From the NCBI RefSeq assembly GCF_900128985.1, contig NZ_FQUC01000005.1:62001-126000 (forward strand): a DNA stretch of 64,000 nucleotides, read 5' to 3'. The translations under genes and the position numbers were made by a program. The DNA is from Indolivaga macrotermitis (GTDB lineage: Bacteria; Bacteroidota; Bacteroidia; Bacteroidales; Dysgonomonadaceae). The notes under the pieces are model-generated. The model did not search any database and was not told the origin of the DNA. It was given only the letters and a program-made list of their open reading frames with translations. Positions 1-7,958 of the stretch are shown here, piece by piece (position 1 is the first letter of the stretch; each line of letters starts with the position of its first letter).

Positions 1-97
1 AGGTTATTAGTAATATTCAAAATCTCTTGGAACATTCTATTGAGATAGAAAAAAGAGAGATTTTTGTTTTGATTAGTTTTGTGGTATTCAATAAAAG

Positions 98-135
98 AAA
101 AGAGAATATAGTTTTTAATACTATCATTCTCTTTT
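98..135 (-). terminator. Terminator after rimM
   Basis: The arms aaaagagaat (98-107) and attctctttt (126-135) are exact inverted repeats, and the inner bases atagt/actat extend the pairing. On the minus strand the hairpin is followed by a T-rich run. It lies 20 bases past the rimM stop. No gene was found in bases 1-154. Confidence 0.7.
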
Positions 136-154
136 TTATTTTTATGTATCGTTA

Positions 155-670
155 TTATAATAACCCTTCAGGAAGATCTACGAATAATATTTTCTTCACA
201 GGATCAATATTGGTTATAAAATCGTCAGATGCCGGAATAATAACCTCTACCCCATTTTCGTCATTTAATAAAAACAATGTGTTAATAGTTGAATCATCAA
301 TATCTACAATTTCACCTATTGCACCCTTGGCTTCATCTATTACATTAAAACCGATAAAATAATCTAGAGTGTATTCTGCTTCGACTGATTCGTCAAAATA
401 TTTCCGGGGCAAATATACATCTAAACCATTGAAACGTTTTGCTTCTATATCTGTAGTTATGTCTTCAAACGTAATAAGAGCTGTATCAGACCCTTTAAAC
501 CGGTATTCCTTAACAAAAAAAGGAACAAATATCCCATCAATCAAACATATCAGATAAGGACAATCTACTTTATCAAATATATCATTATCAAAAGCAAATG
601 AGATTTCGCCTTTAATACCATGAGGTTTTACAAATTTTCCAATTTTGAATACTTCGTCTTCACGAATCAT
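155..670 (-). CDS. rimM: Ribosome maturation factor RimM
   Basis: RimM is a 30S assembly factor that binds ribosomal protein S19 and helps mature the head of the small subunit. The 171-residue product has the usual length and two-domain layout. The N-terminal RimM barrel (about 8-88) contains KPHGIKGE at 15-22. The C-terminal PRC-barrel (about 99-169) ends in the typical DLPEGLL. It follows the DUF4290 gene by 14 bases on the same strand, so the two are probably cotranscribed, and a hairpin terminator lies just downstream. Nothing is unusual about it. Confidence 0.95.
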   Translation of the reverse strand: MIREDEVFKIGKFVKPHGIKGEISFAFDNDIFDKVDCPYLICLIDGIFVPFFVKEYRFKGSDTALITFEDITTDIEAKRFNGLDVYLPRKYFDESVEAEYTLDYFIGFNVIDEAKGAIGEIVDIDDSTINTLFLLNDENGVEVIIPASDDFITNIDPVKKILFVDLPEGLL

Positions 671-684
671 ACACCAGTCGGAAT

Positions 685-1275
685 TTACTTTTTCTTATTA
701 TTACGCTGTTGTTGTGGTTTACGTTGATTCAGATCTTTCATATCTGCTAGTTTCATATCCGAATCACGCTTGTCTATTTTCCGATTTGATAGTTCATACA
801 GGTCAACAAATAATTTAGCATCATCAACATCTTTGTTCCACTGTATATATGTCTTTTTCATATGATTCAGAACAAGCCAGATCAACTGATCTCTTTCCTT
901 ACCTTCGGGATAATCAGACGCAATACCTATCAGTTTTTCAAGAGTCTTTCCATAATGCTTAAAATGCATGGTCGGACGGCTATATGGAACTTTACCCGGT
1001 TTTGAGTACAGATTCTCTTTTTTGATAATATCATACGGATAGTCTATATCCAACTTGAAATCGGCCATTATAGCCAAATGATCCCATAGTATATGTTTGA
1101 AGTCATTTACATCACGTAAGTGTGGAAACAGATTACCCATTATATTAATGATACTGTTTGCACATCTTTTACGTTCATCTTTGCCAGGTATGGTTAAGCA
1201 AAAATCGACCATATTTTGTATATTTCTTCCATATTCCGGAAGAGCTAACTTCTTTAATTGCGTATTATAATTCAT
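685..1275 (-). CDS. DUF4290 family protein
   Basis: This 196-residue soluble protein is recognised as the Bacteroidetes-specific DUF4290 family by its opening (MNYNTQLKKLALPEYGRNIQ) and overall pattern. It is predicted mostly helical, has no signal peptide, and ends in a very basic, glutamine-rich tail (about 180-196) that could contact nucleic acid. The molecular function is unknown. It lies directly upstream of rimM, which weakly suggests a link with ribosome or RNA metabolism. That link is inference from position only. Confidence 0.8.
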   Translation of the reverse strand: MNYNTQLKKLALPEYGRNIQNMVDFCLTIPGKDERKRCANSIINIMGNLFPHLRDVNDFKHILWDHLAIMADFKLDIDYPYDIIKKENLYSKPGKVPYSRPTMHFKHYGKTLEKLIGIASDYPEGKERDQLIWLVLNHMKKTYIQWNKDVDDAKLFVDLYELSNRKIDKRDSDMKLADMKDLNQRKPQQQRNNKKK

Positions 1276-1456
1276 GCAAAATTTATATAATAAAAAGAAA
1301 AGTCTAAAATGAAAGCTTAATTATTCTTTCGACAAATACCAGATGCTTCATAAGAGTTCGCATCATTATCATTTTTCAGTAAACTATGACATTGATAAGT
1401 GTTTATGGGCCGGAGATACCTTATATTAGTAGTTCTTTAGCGAGACAAAGATAATA

Positions 1457-1492
1457 AAAAAAGTATCTCATACAGTGATGAGATACTTTTTT
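1457..1492 (-). terminator. Terminator after the S41 protease gene
   Basis: A perfect 15-bp stem (1457-1471 with 1478-1492, core agtatctcat/atgagatact) has a 6-base loop. Runs of A and T on both sides let it work in either direction. It sits 27 bases past the protease stop codon. The rest of the 1276-1518 gap shows no gene. Confidence 0.85.
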
Positions 1493-1518
1493 CTATCTGA
1501 TTTCTTGAAAATTGACCT

Positions 1519-3288
1519 TTATTCAATACCAAATTCTTCTTCTGAACCGGTTTTTGATGCTAAATCAACTATTTTTCGGCCGGGAGTAAATATCTCCTTA
1601 TACTTTGGTTGATCATTTAAAAGAGTAATTACCTCTTTCAGGTCTTTATCATATTTCAACTGTTCTATATGTTCTCCTTTCTGGAAATAATAGCGTTTGG
1701 CTATCTCCATATTGATCAGTTTCTCTATTGTTTCTTTGAAGTTATTCAAATCCCGATCTAGGTCAGGAACTAATTTAGCCTCCAGCGCTTTGTATTCATC
1801 GTCAGCAGTTTGTGAATATCCTTCAAAATCCATTACCTCTTTCAGGGCTTTTAAGCGCTTTTCACTCAAACCATCATATTTGAAATCTTTTTTCGATTTT
1901 ACAAATTCTTTGAAACTGTTATAGTCTTCATCTGTTATTCCAAAAGATTCGATTGGAGCTATTTTATTATTTTTCAAAGCCCACTCGGTTACCCAATCGT
2001 TGATAATGTATTGGTTTAAGAGATAATAAGTGATACTTGGTGTTTTTTCTACTTCAAGTTTTATATCAGGAGTAACACCTCCACCATCTCTGACTTCGCG
2101 ACCTATTGCTGTCTTAAATACTGTAGTCAAACTATCAGGAATACGCCCTACACTACCATCTTCGTTACGATGGGTATAATCGATGGCCTGAATACAGCGC
2201 CCACTGGGAATATAATATTTTGAAGTTGTTACTTTCAGGCTTCCACCATAAGGTAATTCGCGCGGAGCTTGCACCAAACCTTTTCCAAAAGTACGTTGTC
2301 CGATAATAACGGCACGATCCAAATCCTGCAATGCTCCTGATACGATTTCAGCAGCCGAAGCCGAGCCTCTGTCTACCATAACAGCTAATGGCATAGTTGT
2401 ATCTATAGGGTCTAGTGTTGTACGATAGGTACGGTCCCATTGTTTCATCTTCCCTTTAGTACTTAATACCATCTCACCTTTTGGAACGAATAGATTAACT
2501 ATCTGTATCGCTTCTTCCATAATACCGCCTCCATTACCACGTAAATCGAGAATCATGGATGTTGCACCTTTTCCCTTCAACTCAAGGAATGCTTTTTTTA
2601 CATCCTGAGCGCATTTATCGGTAAATCCGGTGAGAATAATATATCCCACATTATTCTCCAGCATTCCGTAGTAAGGTACGGATGATATTTGTATGTTTTC
2701 ACGGATAAGTTTCACGTCAAAAGGTTTCTTAACTCCGGGTCTTTCTATTTTCACTGTGATTTCGGTACCTGCCTGCCCTTTCAGATGGCTGGTGACTTTA
2801 TTGGATAGTGTTTTACCATATAACTCTCCGGCAACCTTATCTGCACTGGTCATATCTACACCATCTACAGCTAAGATAATATCTCCCACCTTTAGTCCGC
2901 TTTTAGCAGCAGGCATACCTTCATATGGTTCTACAATAACAACCATATCCCTACCATCAATGTTCCGGTATGAGATGATCGCTCCTACTCCTGCATACTC
3001 ACCTGTAGTAAGTACATTGAAGTCCGAAACTTGTTCTTCGGTCATATAGTCGGTATAAGGGTCCAGTCCGGCCAACATATTTACGATTCCCGATTGTACA
3101 GTTTTTTGTACATCCAAAGTATCTACATAAAACATATCGAGCTGTTTAACCACCGAATTGAAAATCTCAATGTTTTTATTTATCTCGAAGTAGCGTTTGT
3201 TTTCATCTTCTTTTTCTTTGTCCTGAGCTTGCACCGCCCCTGCGAATAAGAAACTTGCACAAACAAGAATACTAAGTCCTTTTTTCAT
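1519..3288 (-). CDS. S41 family C-terminal processing peptidase
   Basis: A 589-residue periplasmic serine protease of the CtpA/Prc family, which trims or degrades envelope proteins from their C-termini. Residues 1-22 are a signal peptide ending at VQAQ. A PDZ domain (about 95-190) carries GMPAAKSGLKVGD. The protease core contains ILDLRGNGGG (247-255), GSASAAE with the likely nucleophile Ser311, and FGKG with Lys336; Gln340 completes a Ser-Lys-Gln arrangement with the 25-residue Ser-Lys spacing known from CtpB of Bacillus. The long C-terminal helical extension (about 400-589) is common in Bacteroidetes members. It is a single-gene unit with its own terminator, divergent from korA. The substrate is unknown. 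Confidence 0.9.
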   Translation of the reverse strand: MKKGLSILVCASFLFAGAVQAQDKEKEDENKRYFEINKNIEIFNSVVKQLDMFYVDTLDVQKTVQSGIVNMLAGLDPYTDYMTEEQVSDFNVLTTGEYAGVGAIISYRNIDGRDMVVIVEPYEGMPAAKSGLKVGDIILAVDGVDMTSADKVAGELYGKTLSNKVTSHLKGQAGTEITVKIERPGVKKPFDVKLIRENIQISSVPYYGMLENNVGYIILTGFTDKCAQDVKKAFLELKGKGATSMILDLRGNGGGIMEEAIQIVNLFVPKGEMVLSTKGKMKQWDRTYRTTLDPIDTTMPLAVMVDRGSASAAEIVSGALQDLDRAVIIGQRTFGKGLVQAPRELPYGGSLKVTTSKYYIPSGRCIQAIDYTHRNEDGSVGRIPDSLTTVFKTAIGREVRDGGGVTPDIKLEVEKTPSITYYLLNQYIINDWVTEWALKNNKIAPIESFGITDEDYNSFKEFVKSKKDFKYDGLSEKRLKALKEVMDFEGYSQTADDEYKALEAKLVPDLDRDLNNFKETIEKLINMEIAKRYYFQKGEHIEQLKYDKDLKEVITLLNDQPKYKEIFTPGRKIVDLASKTGSEEEFGIE

Positions 3289-3552
3289 TTAATTTATATG
3301 TTAATCTGTTATTCTTCTTCTATCTATTATTATTGAGTGTTAGTGATATCCTGTAAATTTAACAAAGACGGGGCAAAGTAACAATTTTTTTTACAATTGA
3401 AAGACGCTTTTTAGTTATTATGTATTTAAAAACAAAGACTGTTATCTAAAAGTTTTTAATTAGTAATAATTGTATAATGTTGCGAAAATACTTGTCCATT
3501 TAAACGGTGTTTGTTTTCTTTGTATACAATTACTTTCTTAAATAAAAAACTC

Positions 3553-5400
3553 ATGTCAGATCAGGTACAAATCAAAGATGTACAGGATATTGTAATACGT
3601 TTCTCAGGCGACTCGGGCGATGGTATGCAACTTTCCGGTACATTATTCTCCAGTCTATCTGCTATACTCGGAAACCAGATAGCAACATTCCCGGACTTTC
3701 CAGCCGAAATCAGGGCACCTCAAGGAACATTAAGCGGTGTTTCGGGCTATCAAATGCAGGTCGGAAAGAGTGTTTATAATTCAGGAGGTAAATCCGATGT
3801 TCTAATAGCCATGAATCCGGCTGCATTGAAAGTAAATGCCAAACATTTGAAACCTAACTCTGTAATTATAATTGACACAGACTCTTTTGCTAAAAGGGAT
3901 CTGGAGAAAGCTGATTTTAAAACAGAGGCTCCTTTTGTTGAGTTATCACTCACTACACAACAAATAGTTGCCGTACCTATTTCTACCTTAACGAAAGAGA
4001 GCTTATCTGATTTTGACCTGGATATGAAAAGCAAAATCAGATGTAAAAATATGTTTGCATTAGGGTTGGTTTGCTGGCTTTTCAACAGGCCTATCGATGT
4101 GGTAAATGAGATGCTTTCGAATAAGTTTTCAAAGAAACCAATATTGGCTCAAGCAAACCTGACTGTATTAGCTAATGGATATAATTATGGGCAAAACCGA
4201 GATATGACAGTAACATCATATCGTATAGAATCTCTGAATATGGAGAAAGGATTCTATATGGATGTGAACGGTAATACTGCTACAGCATATGGATTGATTG
4301 CAGCAGCCGAAAAATCGGGACTCCAATTATTCTTAGGATCTTACCCTATAACACCTGCCACAGATATTCTGCATGAATTGGTAAAACGTAAAGATCTGGG
4401 AGTTAAAGTAATTCAGGCCGAAGACGAAATTGCCGGAGTTTGTACTGCTATCGGTGCCAGTTTTGCCGGAGATTTAGCTGTTACAACCACATCCGGTCCG
4501 GGATTAGCATTAAAGGGAGAAGCTATAGGATTGGCTGTCATGGCCGAACTACCATTAGTTGTTGTGGATGTACAACGGGGAGGACCTTCTACCGGACTGC
4601 CAACAAAAACAGAACAAACCGATCTAAGACAAGCATTATATGGACGTAATGGAGAAAGCCCTATCGTTGTAATAGCAGCATCAAGCCCAACCAATTGTTT
4701 TGATTCGGCTTATTGGGCATCTAAGTTAGCCCTGGAGCATATTACTCCTGTAATATTATTAACTGATAGTTATATAGCGAACGGGGCTTCGGCTTGGAAA
4801 ATTCCAAATTTGAAAAACTATCCACAGATAATACCTCATACAATAGATCAATATAGCGGTTCTGATTGGAACGTTGCAACCCGTGATGAAAGTACATTTG
4901 CCCGCTATTGGGCTGCTGCCGGAACCGAAGGATACACTCACCGGATTGGGGGACTGGAACGTGATTACAAAACCGGAGCTATTTCTACGGATCCGGATAA
5001 TCACCAGAAAATGGTCGATACCCGCAAAGAAAAAATAGCGCGTATTGCTAACTTTATTCCTGAACAAACAGTTTTGGGTGAAGAATCGGCTGATACATTA
5101 ATTATTGGCTGGGGAGGTACATACGGGCACTTACGTGAAGCAGTGGAATTAATGAACAGAGGATCGAAGAAAGTGGCATTTACTCATTTTACATTTATAA
5201 GCCCGCTTCCTAAAAATACCGGGGATATTTTAAGAAAATATAAGAAGATTATTGTGGCTGAACAAAATAACGGACAATTCGCAGGATATTTGTCAGAGCA
5301 ATTTTCTAATTTGCCGATAGTTAAATACAATGTCGTAAATGGACAGCCATTTACAGTGAGTGAACTCACAGATTTTTTCACTAAAGAAATTGAGGGCTAA
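3553..5400 (+). CDS. korA: 2-oxoacid:ferredoxin oxidoreductase, fused gamma-alpha subunit (KorA type)
   Basis: Subunit of 2-oxoglutarate (or related 2-oxoacid) ferredoxin oxidoreductase, which interconverts the 2-oxoacid and CoA with the acyl-CoA and CO2 using reduced ferredoxin. An N-terminal gamma domain (about 10-200, GDSGDGMQ at 19-26) is fused to the alpha subunit's pyrimidine-binding domain (from about 235, YPITPAT at 254-260, then the SGPGLALKGE region). An in-frame TTG at 3511 gives a longer reading frame, but it would lie on a plausible promoter (TTG at 3492-3494, TTTCTTTG at 3515-3522). The ATG at 3553, after an A-rich stretch, is preferred and gives 615 residues. The stop is 3 bases before korB. 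Substrate choice is not certain from sequence. Confidence 0.9.
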   Translation: MSDQVQIKDVQDIVIRFSGDSGDGMQLSGTLFSSLSAILGNQIATFPDFPAEIRAPQGTLSGVSGYQMQVGKSVYNSGGKSDVLIAMNPAALKVNAKHLKPNSVIIIDTDSFAKRDLEKADFKTEAPFVELSLTTQQIVAVPISTLTKESLSDFDLDMKSKIRCKNMFALGLVCWLFNRPIDVVNEMLSNKFSKKPILAQANLTVLANGYNYGQNRDMTVTSYRIESLNMEKGFYMDVNGNTATAYGLIAAAEKSGLQLFLGSYPITPATDILHELVKRKDLGVKVIQAEDEIAGVCTAIGASFAGDLAVTTTSGPGLALKGEAIGLAVMAELPLVVVDVQRGGPSTGLPTKTEQTDLRQALYGRNGESPIVVIAASSPTNCFDSAYWASKLALEHITPVILLTDSYIANGASAWKIPNLKNYPQIIPHTIDQYSGSDWNVATRDESTFARYWAAAGTEGYTHRIGGLERDYKTGAISTDPDNHQKMVDTRKEKIARIANFIPEQTVLGEESADTLIIGWGGTYGHLREAVELMNRGSKKVAFTHFTFISPLPKNTGDILRKYKKIIVAEQNNGQFAGYLSEQFSNLPIVKYNVVNGQPFTVSELTDFFTKEIEG

Positions 5401-5403
5401 AAA

Positions 5404-6432
5404 ATGGAAACAGTATTGAAAAAAGTTTCTCACGAAATAAAAGACTATAAAAGCGATCAGTATGTGCGTTGGTGCCCGGGATGTGGCGACCATGCAGTAT
5501 TAAGCTGTTTACATAAAGCGATGGTAGCATTGCAACTCGAACCACATCAGGTAGCAGTAATATCCGGGATAGGTTGTTCGTCACGTTTACCCTATTATAT
5601 GAATACCTATGGATTTCATACAATACATGGTCGTGGAGCAGCTGTTGCGACAGGTGTAAAAGTGGCAAAACCCGAATTGTCTGTCTGGTTGGCAACAGGC
5701 GATGGAGATAGTTTAGCTATTGGAGGAAATCACTTTATTCATGCGGTACGGCGTAATGTAGATATAAATATTCTACTACTGAACAATAAGATATATGGAT
5801 TGACAAAAGGGCAGTACTCTCCTACCTGCGACCGGGGATTCGTTTCTAAATCTTCGCCTTATGGTACAGTTGAAGACCCTTTTCGCCCTATTGAATTAGC
5901 TTTAGGTGCACGGGGAACTTTCTTTGCACGTTGTATTGATGTCGATATTAAAAATACATCAGTAATATTCGCAGATGCTGAAAAGCATAAAGGAACTTCT
6001 GTTGTAGAAATTTTACAGAATTGTGTCATATTCAACGACGATATTCATAAAGAGATTGTAGATAAAGCATATCGCGATGATCGCACTATCCTATTGAAAC
6101 AAGGCGAAAAAATGGTTTTCGGAACCAATATGGATAAGGGAATCGTTCGGGATGGATTTAGTCTCAAGATGGTTACAATCGGGCAAGATGGTTATACTTT
6201 AGAAGACGTATTAGTACATGACGCTACTACTGTTGACAATACATTACACCTGAAACTTGGATTAATGGATCCCAAAGACGGTTTTCCTTTGGCTATCGGC
6301 GTCATACGTAATGTTGATAGCTTATGCTATGATCAGGAAGTTGAACAACAGATAGAAGATGTGCAATCTAAAACTCCGATCCGGTCACTGAATGACCTGT
6401 TGATGCAAGGAGAGATATGGGAAGTTAAGTAA
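5404..6432 (+). CDS. korB: 2-oxoacid:ferredoxin oxidoreductase, beta subunit (KorB type)
   Basis: The thiamine-diphosphate subunit that pairs with the upstream KorA. The 342-residue product shows CPGCGDH (24-30), GIGCSSR (55-61) and the TPP/Mg motif GDGDS (99-103) followed by NNKIYGLTKGQ (127-137). It lacks the ferredoxin-type 4Fe-4S domain, and no delta (ferredoxin) gene is adjacent, which fits the two-gene KorAB arrangement of Bacteroidetes. It is translationally close to korA (3-base gap) and is followed by a strong hairpin terminator. Confidence 0.93.
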   Translation: METVLKKVSHEIKDYKSDQYVRWCPGCGDHAVLSCLHKAMVALQLEPHQVAVISGIGCSSRLPYYMNTYGFHTIHGRGAAVATGVKVAKPELSVWLATGDGDSLAIGGNHFIHAVRRNVDINILLLNNKIYGLTKGQYSPTCDRGFVSKSSPYGTVEDPFRPIELALGARGTFFARCIDVDIKNTSVIFADAEKHKGTSVVEILQNCVIFNDDIHKEIVDKAYRDDRTILLKQGEKMVFGTNMDKGIVRDGFSLKMVTIGQDGYTLEDVLVHDATTVDNTLHLKLGLMDPKDGFPLAIGVIRNVDSLCYDQEVEQQIEDVQSKTPIRSLNDLLMQGEIWEVK

Positions 6433-6462
6433 TAGTTCAGATTTTACATAAAAAAGGTATTT

Positions 6463-6498
6463 ACACAGGAATATATTTGTCATATTCCTGTGTTTTTT
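6463..6498 (+). terminator. Terminator after korB
   Basis: A perfect 12-bp stem, acacaggaatat (6463-6474) with atattcctgtgt (6482-6493), has a 7-base loop and is followed by a run of T. It overlaps the promoter elements of the next gene. Confidence 0.9.
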
Positions 6499-6505
6499 AT
6501 CTTTG
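6476..6505 (+). promoter_or_regulatory. Bacteroidetes-type promoter of the DUF4026-like gene
   Basis: TTTG (6476-6479) and TATCTTTG (6498-6505), separated by 18 bases, match the Bacteroidetes -33/-7 consensus. The start codon lies 25 bases beyond the -7 box. The -33 element lies in the loop of the korB terminator. Confidence 0.65.
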
Positions 6506-6530
6506 TATCTAGAATAACAACTCTATTTTT

Positions 6531-7883
6531 ATGACAAACAAAGAAAAATACGAATCTCTGACTGAAGAAAAGCAGGCATTACCTTCAGGAATGGCTATCA
6601 TTCCTTCTGAGAAAGGTTTTACATTTGATGCTGAACTCATAGAAAAGGCATTATCCAATTGTAAAGATTTTAAATTACTGGAATTCTCTCCATTGGAAAA
6701 TTTTCTGGGAGAGGCTGCTTTTAATGCCCGGATAGAATATGGTGATGAAACCTTTGATGTAGCTCTTTACTGGGACTTGATCTCTAATTTACATCTTGAA
6801 GAATACCGCTTCGGAAATAATATAGATGATAAGTCTATGGAAACAGCGACTCAGCAAACATATTTCCTAGGAACATCTATGTATTTCGGGGATAATGCTT
6901 TGGAGTCATTCCATCTGCAACTGAAAGTGATGAATGCTGTGGTACCTGATGCCTGTTTATGTATAGACTTTATGTCATTCAAGTTATTGTCGGCACAATG
7001 GCTGTCTATGACTGCAAAATCAGATATTCCGCCTTCGCCCGATTATCTGTATACTATCCATGCTGTATATAACGATGATGCCAGTAATATCCGCCATTAC
7101 TGGCTGCACACACACGGTTTGCATCGTTGTGGAACAGTAGAATTGGAAATAGTTGACATAACGCAGAGTGCAGAAGAGATGAACACTATGTTGAACATGG
7201 TTGCCAAGAGATTCTTAACATCCCCGATAAAAGAAAAAGAACGTTTTATGATCGGATACGATGGTATGGGTATCGATCTTTGTTGGTTGCGTTGGGAAGA
7301 AGCTCTGAATGATTTTGCACCTGATGCCTTAGGTGGCTTTAATGACCGGAAAGATGAAGGTGATATTCATGCAGAACCGGTAGGCGTATTATATGCCGTA
7401 CAAGAGGGAAATATGATGTCGCCCGAAATATATGGTCCAACCCTCGCCGAAAATCCTATTTACTACATTTCGAATGAGGAAACATTCAGAATGAGCTGTT
7501 TAGCTAAAGAAAGATTTAGTTTCTTTGCCGAATTATTCAGCAAACATGCACCTAAAGAAGAGAAAAAATCATTCTTCAGCAAGTTATTTGGTTCTAAGAA
7601 AACAGACGAAAATAATTCACCGTGGCGTTTTCTTGTAAAACTGGGTTTAGATGTGGATAATGAAGATGCCTCTGCCAGCGAAAAAGAACATCTTTGGTAT
7701 GATGTGCTATCTATTGATGGTAATAAGATTACAGGAAGATTACTCAATCAGCCTTACTGGATTTCAAACCTGAATGAAGGTGATGTGAAAACTTACTCAA
7801 CTGATCTGCTTACTGATTGGATTATTTACGGACCCGAAAACACCTATACTACAGATACTATTTACGAGTTAGGTTTTAAATAA
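6531..7883 (+). CDS. Uncharacterised DUF4026/DUF2314-like protein
   Basis: A 450-residue soluble protein without signal peptide or membrane segments. The first ~330 residues resemble DUF4026-type proteins by general pattern (low certainty). After a lysine-rich linker (KEEKKSFFSKLFGSKK, about 344-360) comes a C-terminal module (about 365-450) with the pattern of DUF2314: HLWYDV...GNKITGRLLNQPYWI...LNEGDVKTY...LTDWI. No catalytic residues are obvious. It is a single-gene unit with its own promoter and a bidirectional terminator. The function is unknown. Confidence 0.6.
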   Translation: MTNKEKYESLTEEKQALPSGMAIIPSEKGFTFDAELIEKALSNCKDFKLLEFSPLENFLGEAAFNARIEYGDETFDVALYWDLISNLHLEEYRFGNNIDDKSMETATQQTYFLGTSMYFGDNALESFHLQLKVMNAVVPDACLCIDFMSFKLLSAQWLSMTAKSDIPPSPDYLYTIHAVYNDDASNIRHYWLHTHGLHRCGTVELEIVDITQSAEEMNTMLNMVAKRFLTSPIKEKERFMIGYDGMGIDLCWLRWEEALNDFAPDALGGFNDRKDEGDIHAEPVGVLYAVQEGNMMSPEIYGPTLAENPIYYISNEETFRMSCLAKERFSFFAELFSKHAPKEEKKSFFSKLFGSKKTDENNSPWRFLVKLGLDVDNEDASASEKEHLWYDVLSIDGNKITGRLLNQPYWISNLNEGDVKTYSTDLLTDWIIYGPENTYTTDTIYELGFK

Positions 7884-7905
7884 TATTGACATCAATCGAT
7901 AAGAT

Positions 7906-7936
7906 AAAAAAGACACTGAAAATCAGTGTCTTTTTT
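7906..7936. terminator. Bidirectional terminator between convergent genes
   Basis: A perfect 14-bp stem, aaaaaagacactga (7906-7919) with tcagtgtctttttt (7923-7936), has an AAA loop. It serves the plus-strand gene ending at 7883 and the minus-strand purL ending at 7959. Confidence 0.9.
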
Positions 7937-7958
7937 ATTTCTATTTAGTTTAATTCGT

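Noticed and set aside
27-362. 111-codon plus-strand open frame at the left edge
   Set aside because: Runs through the rimM terminator and antisense into rimM; not a credible gene.
3511-3552. TTG start extending KorA by 14 residues
   Set aside because: It would lie on a promoter-like sequence, and the extension is not family-like; the ATG at 3553 fits KorA homologues.
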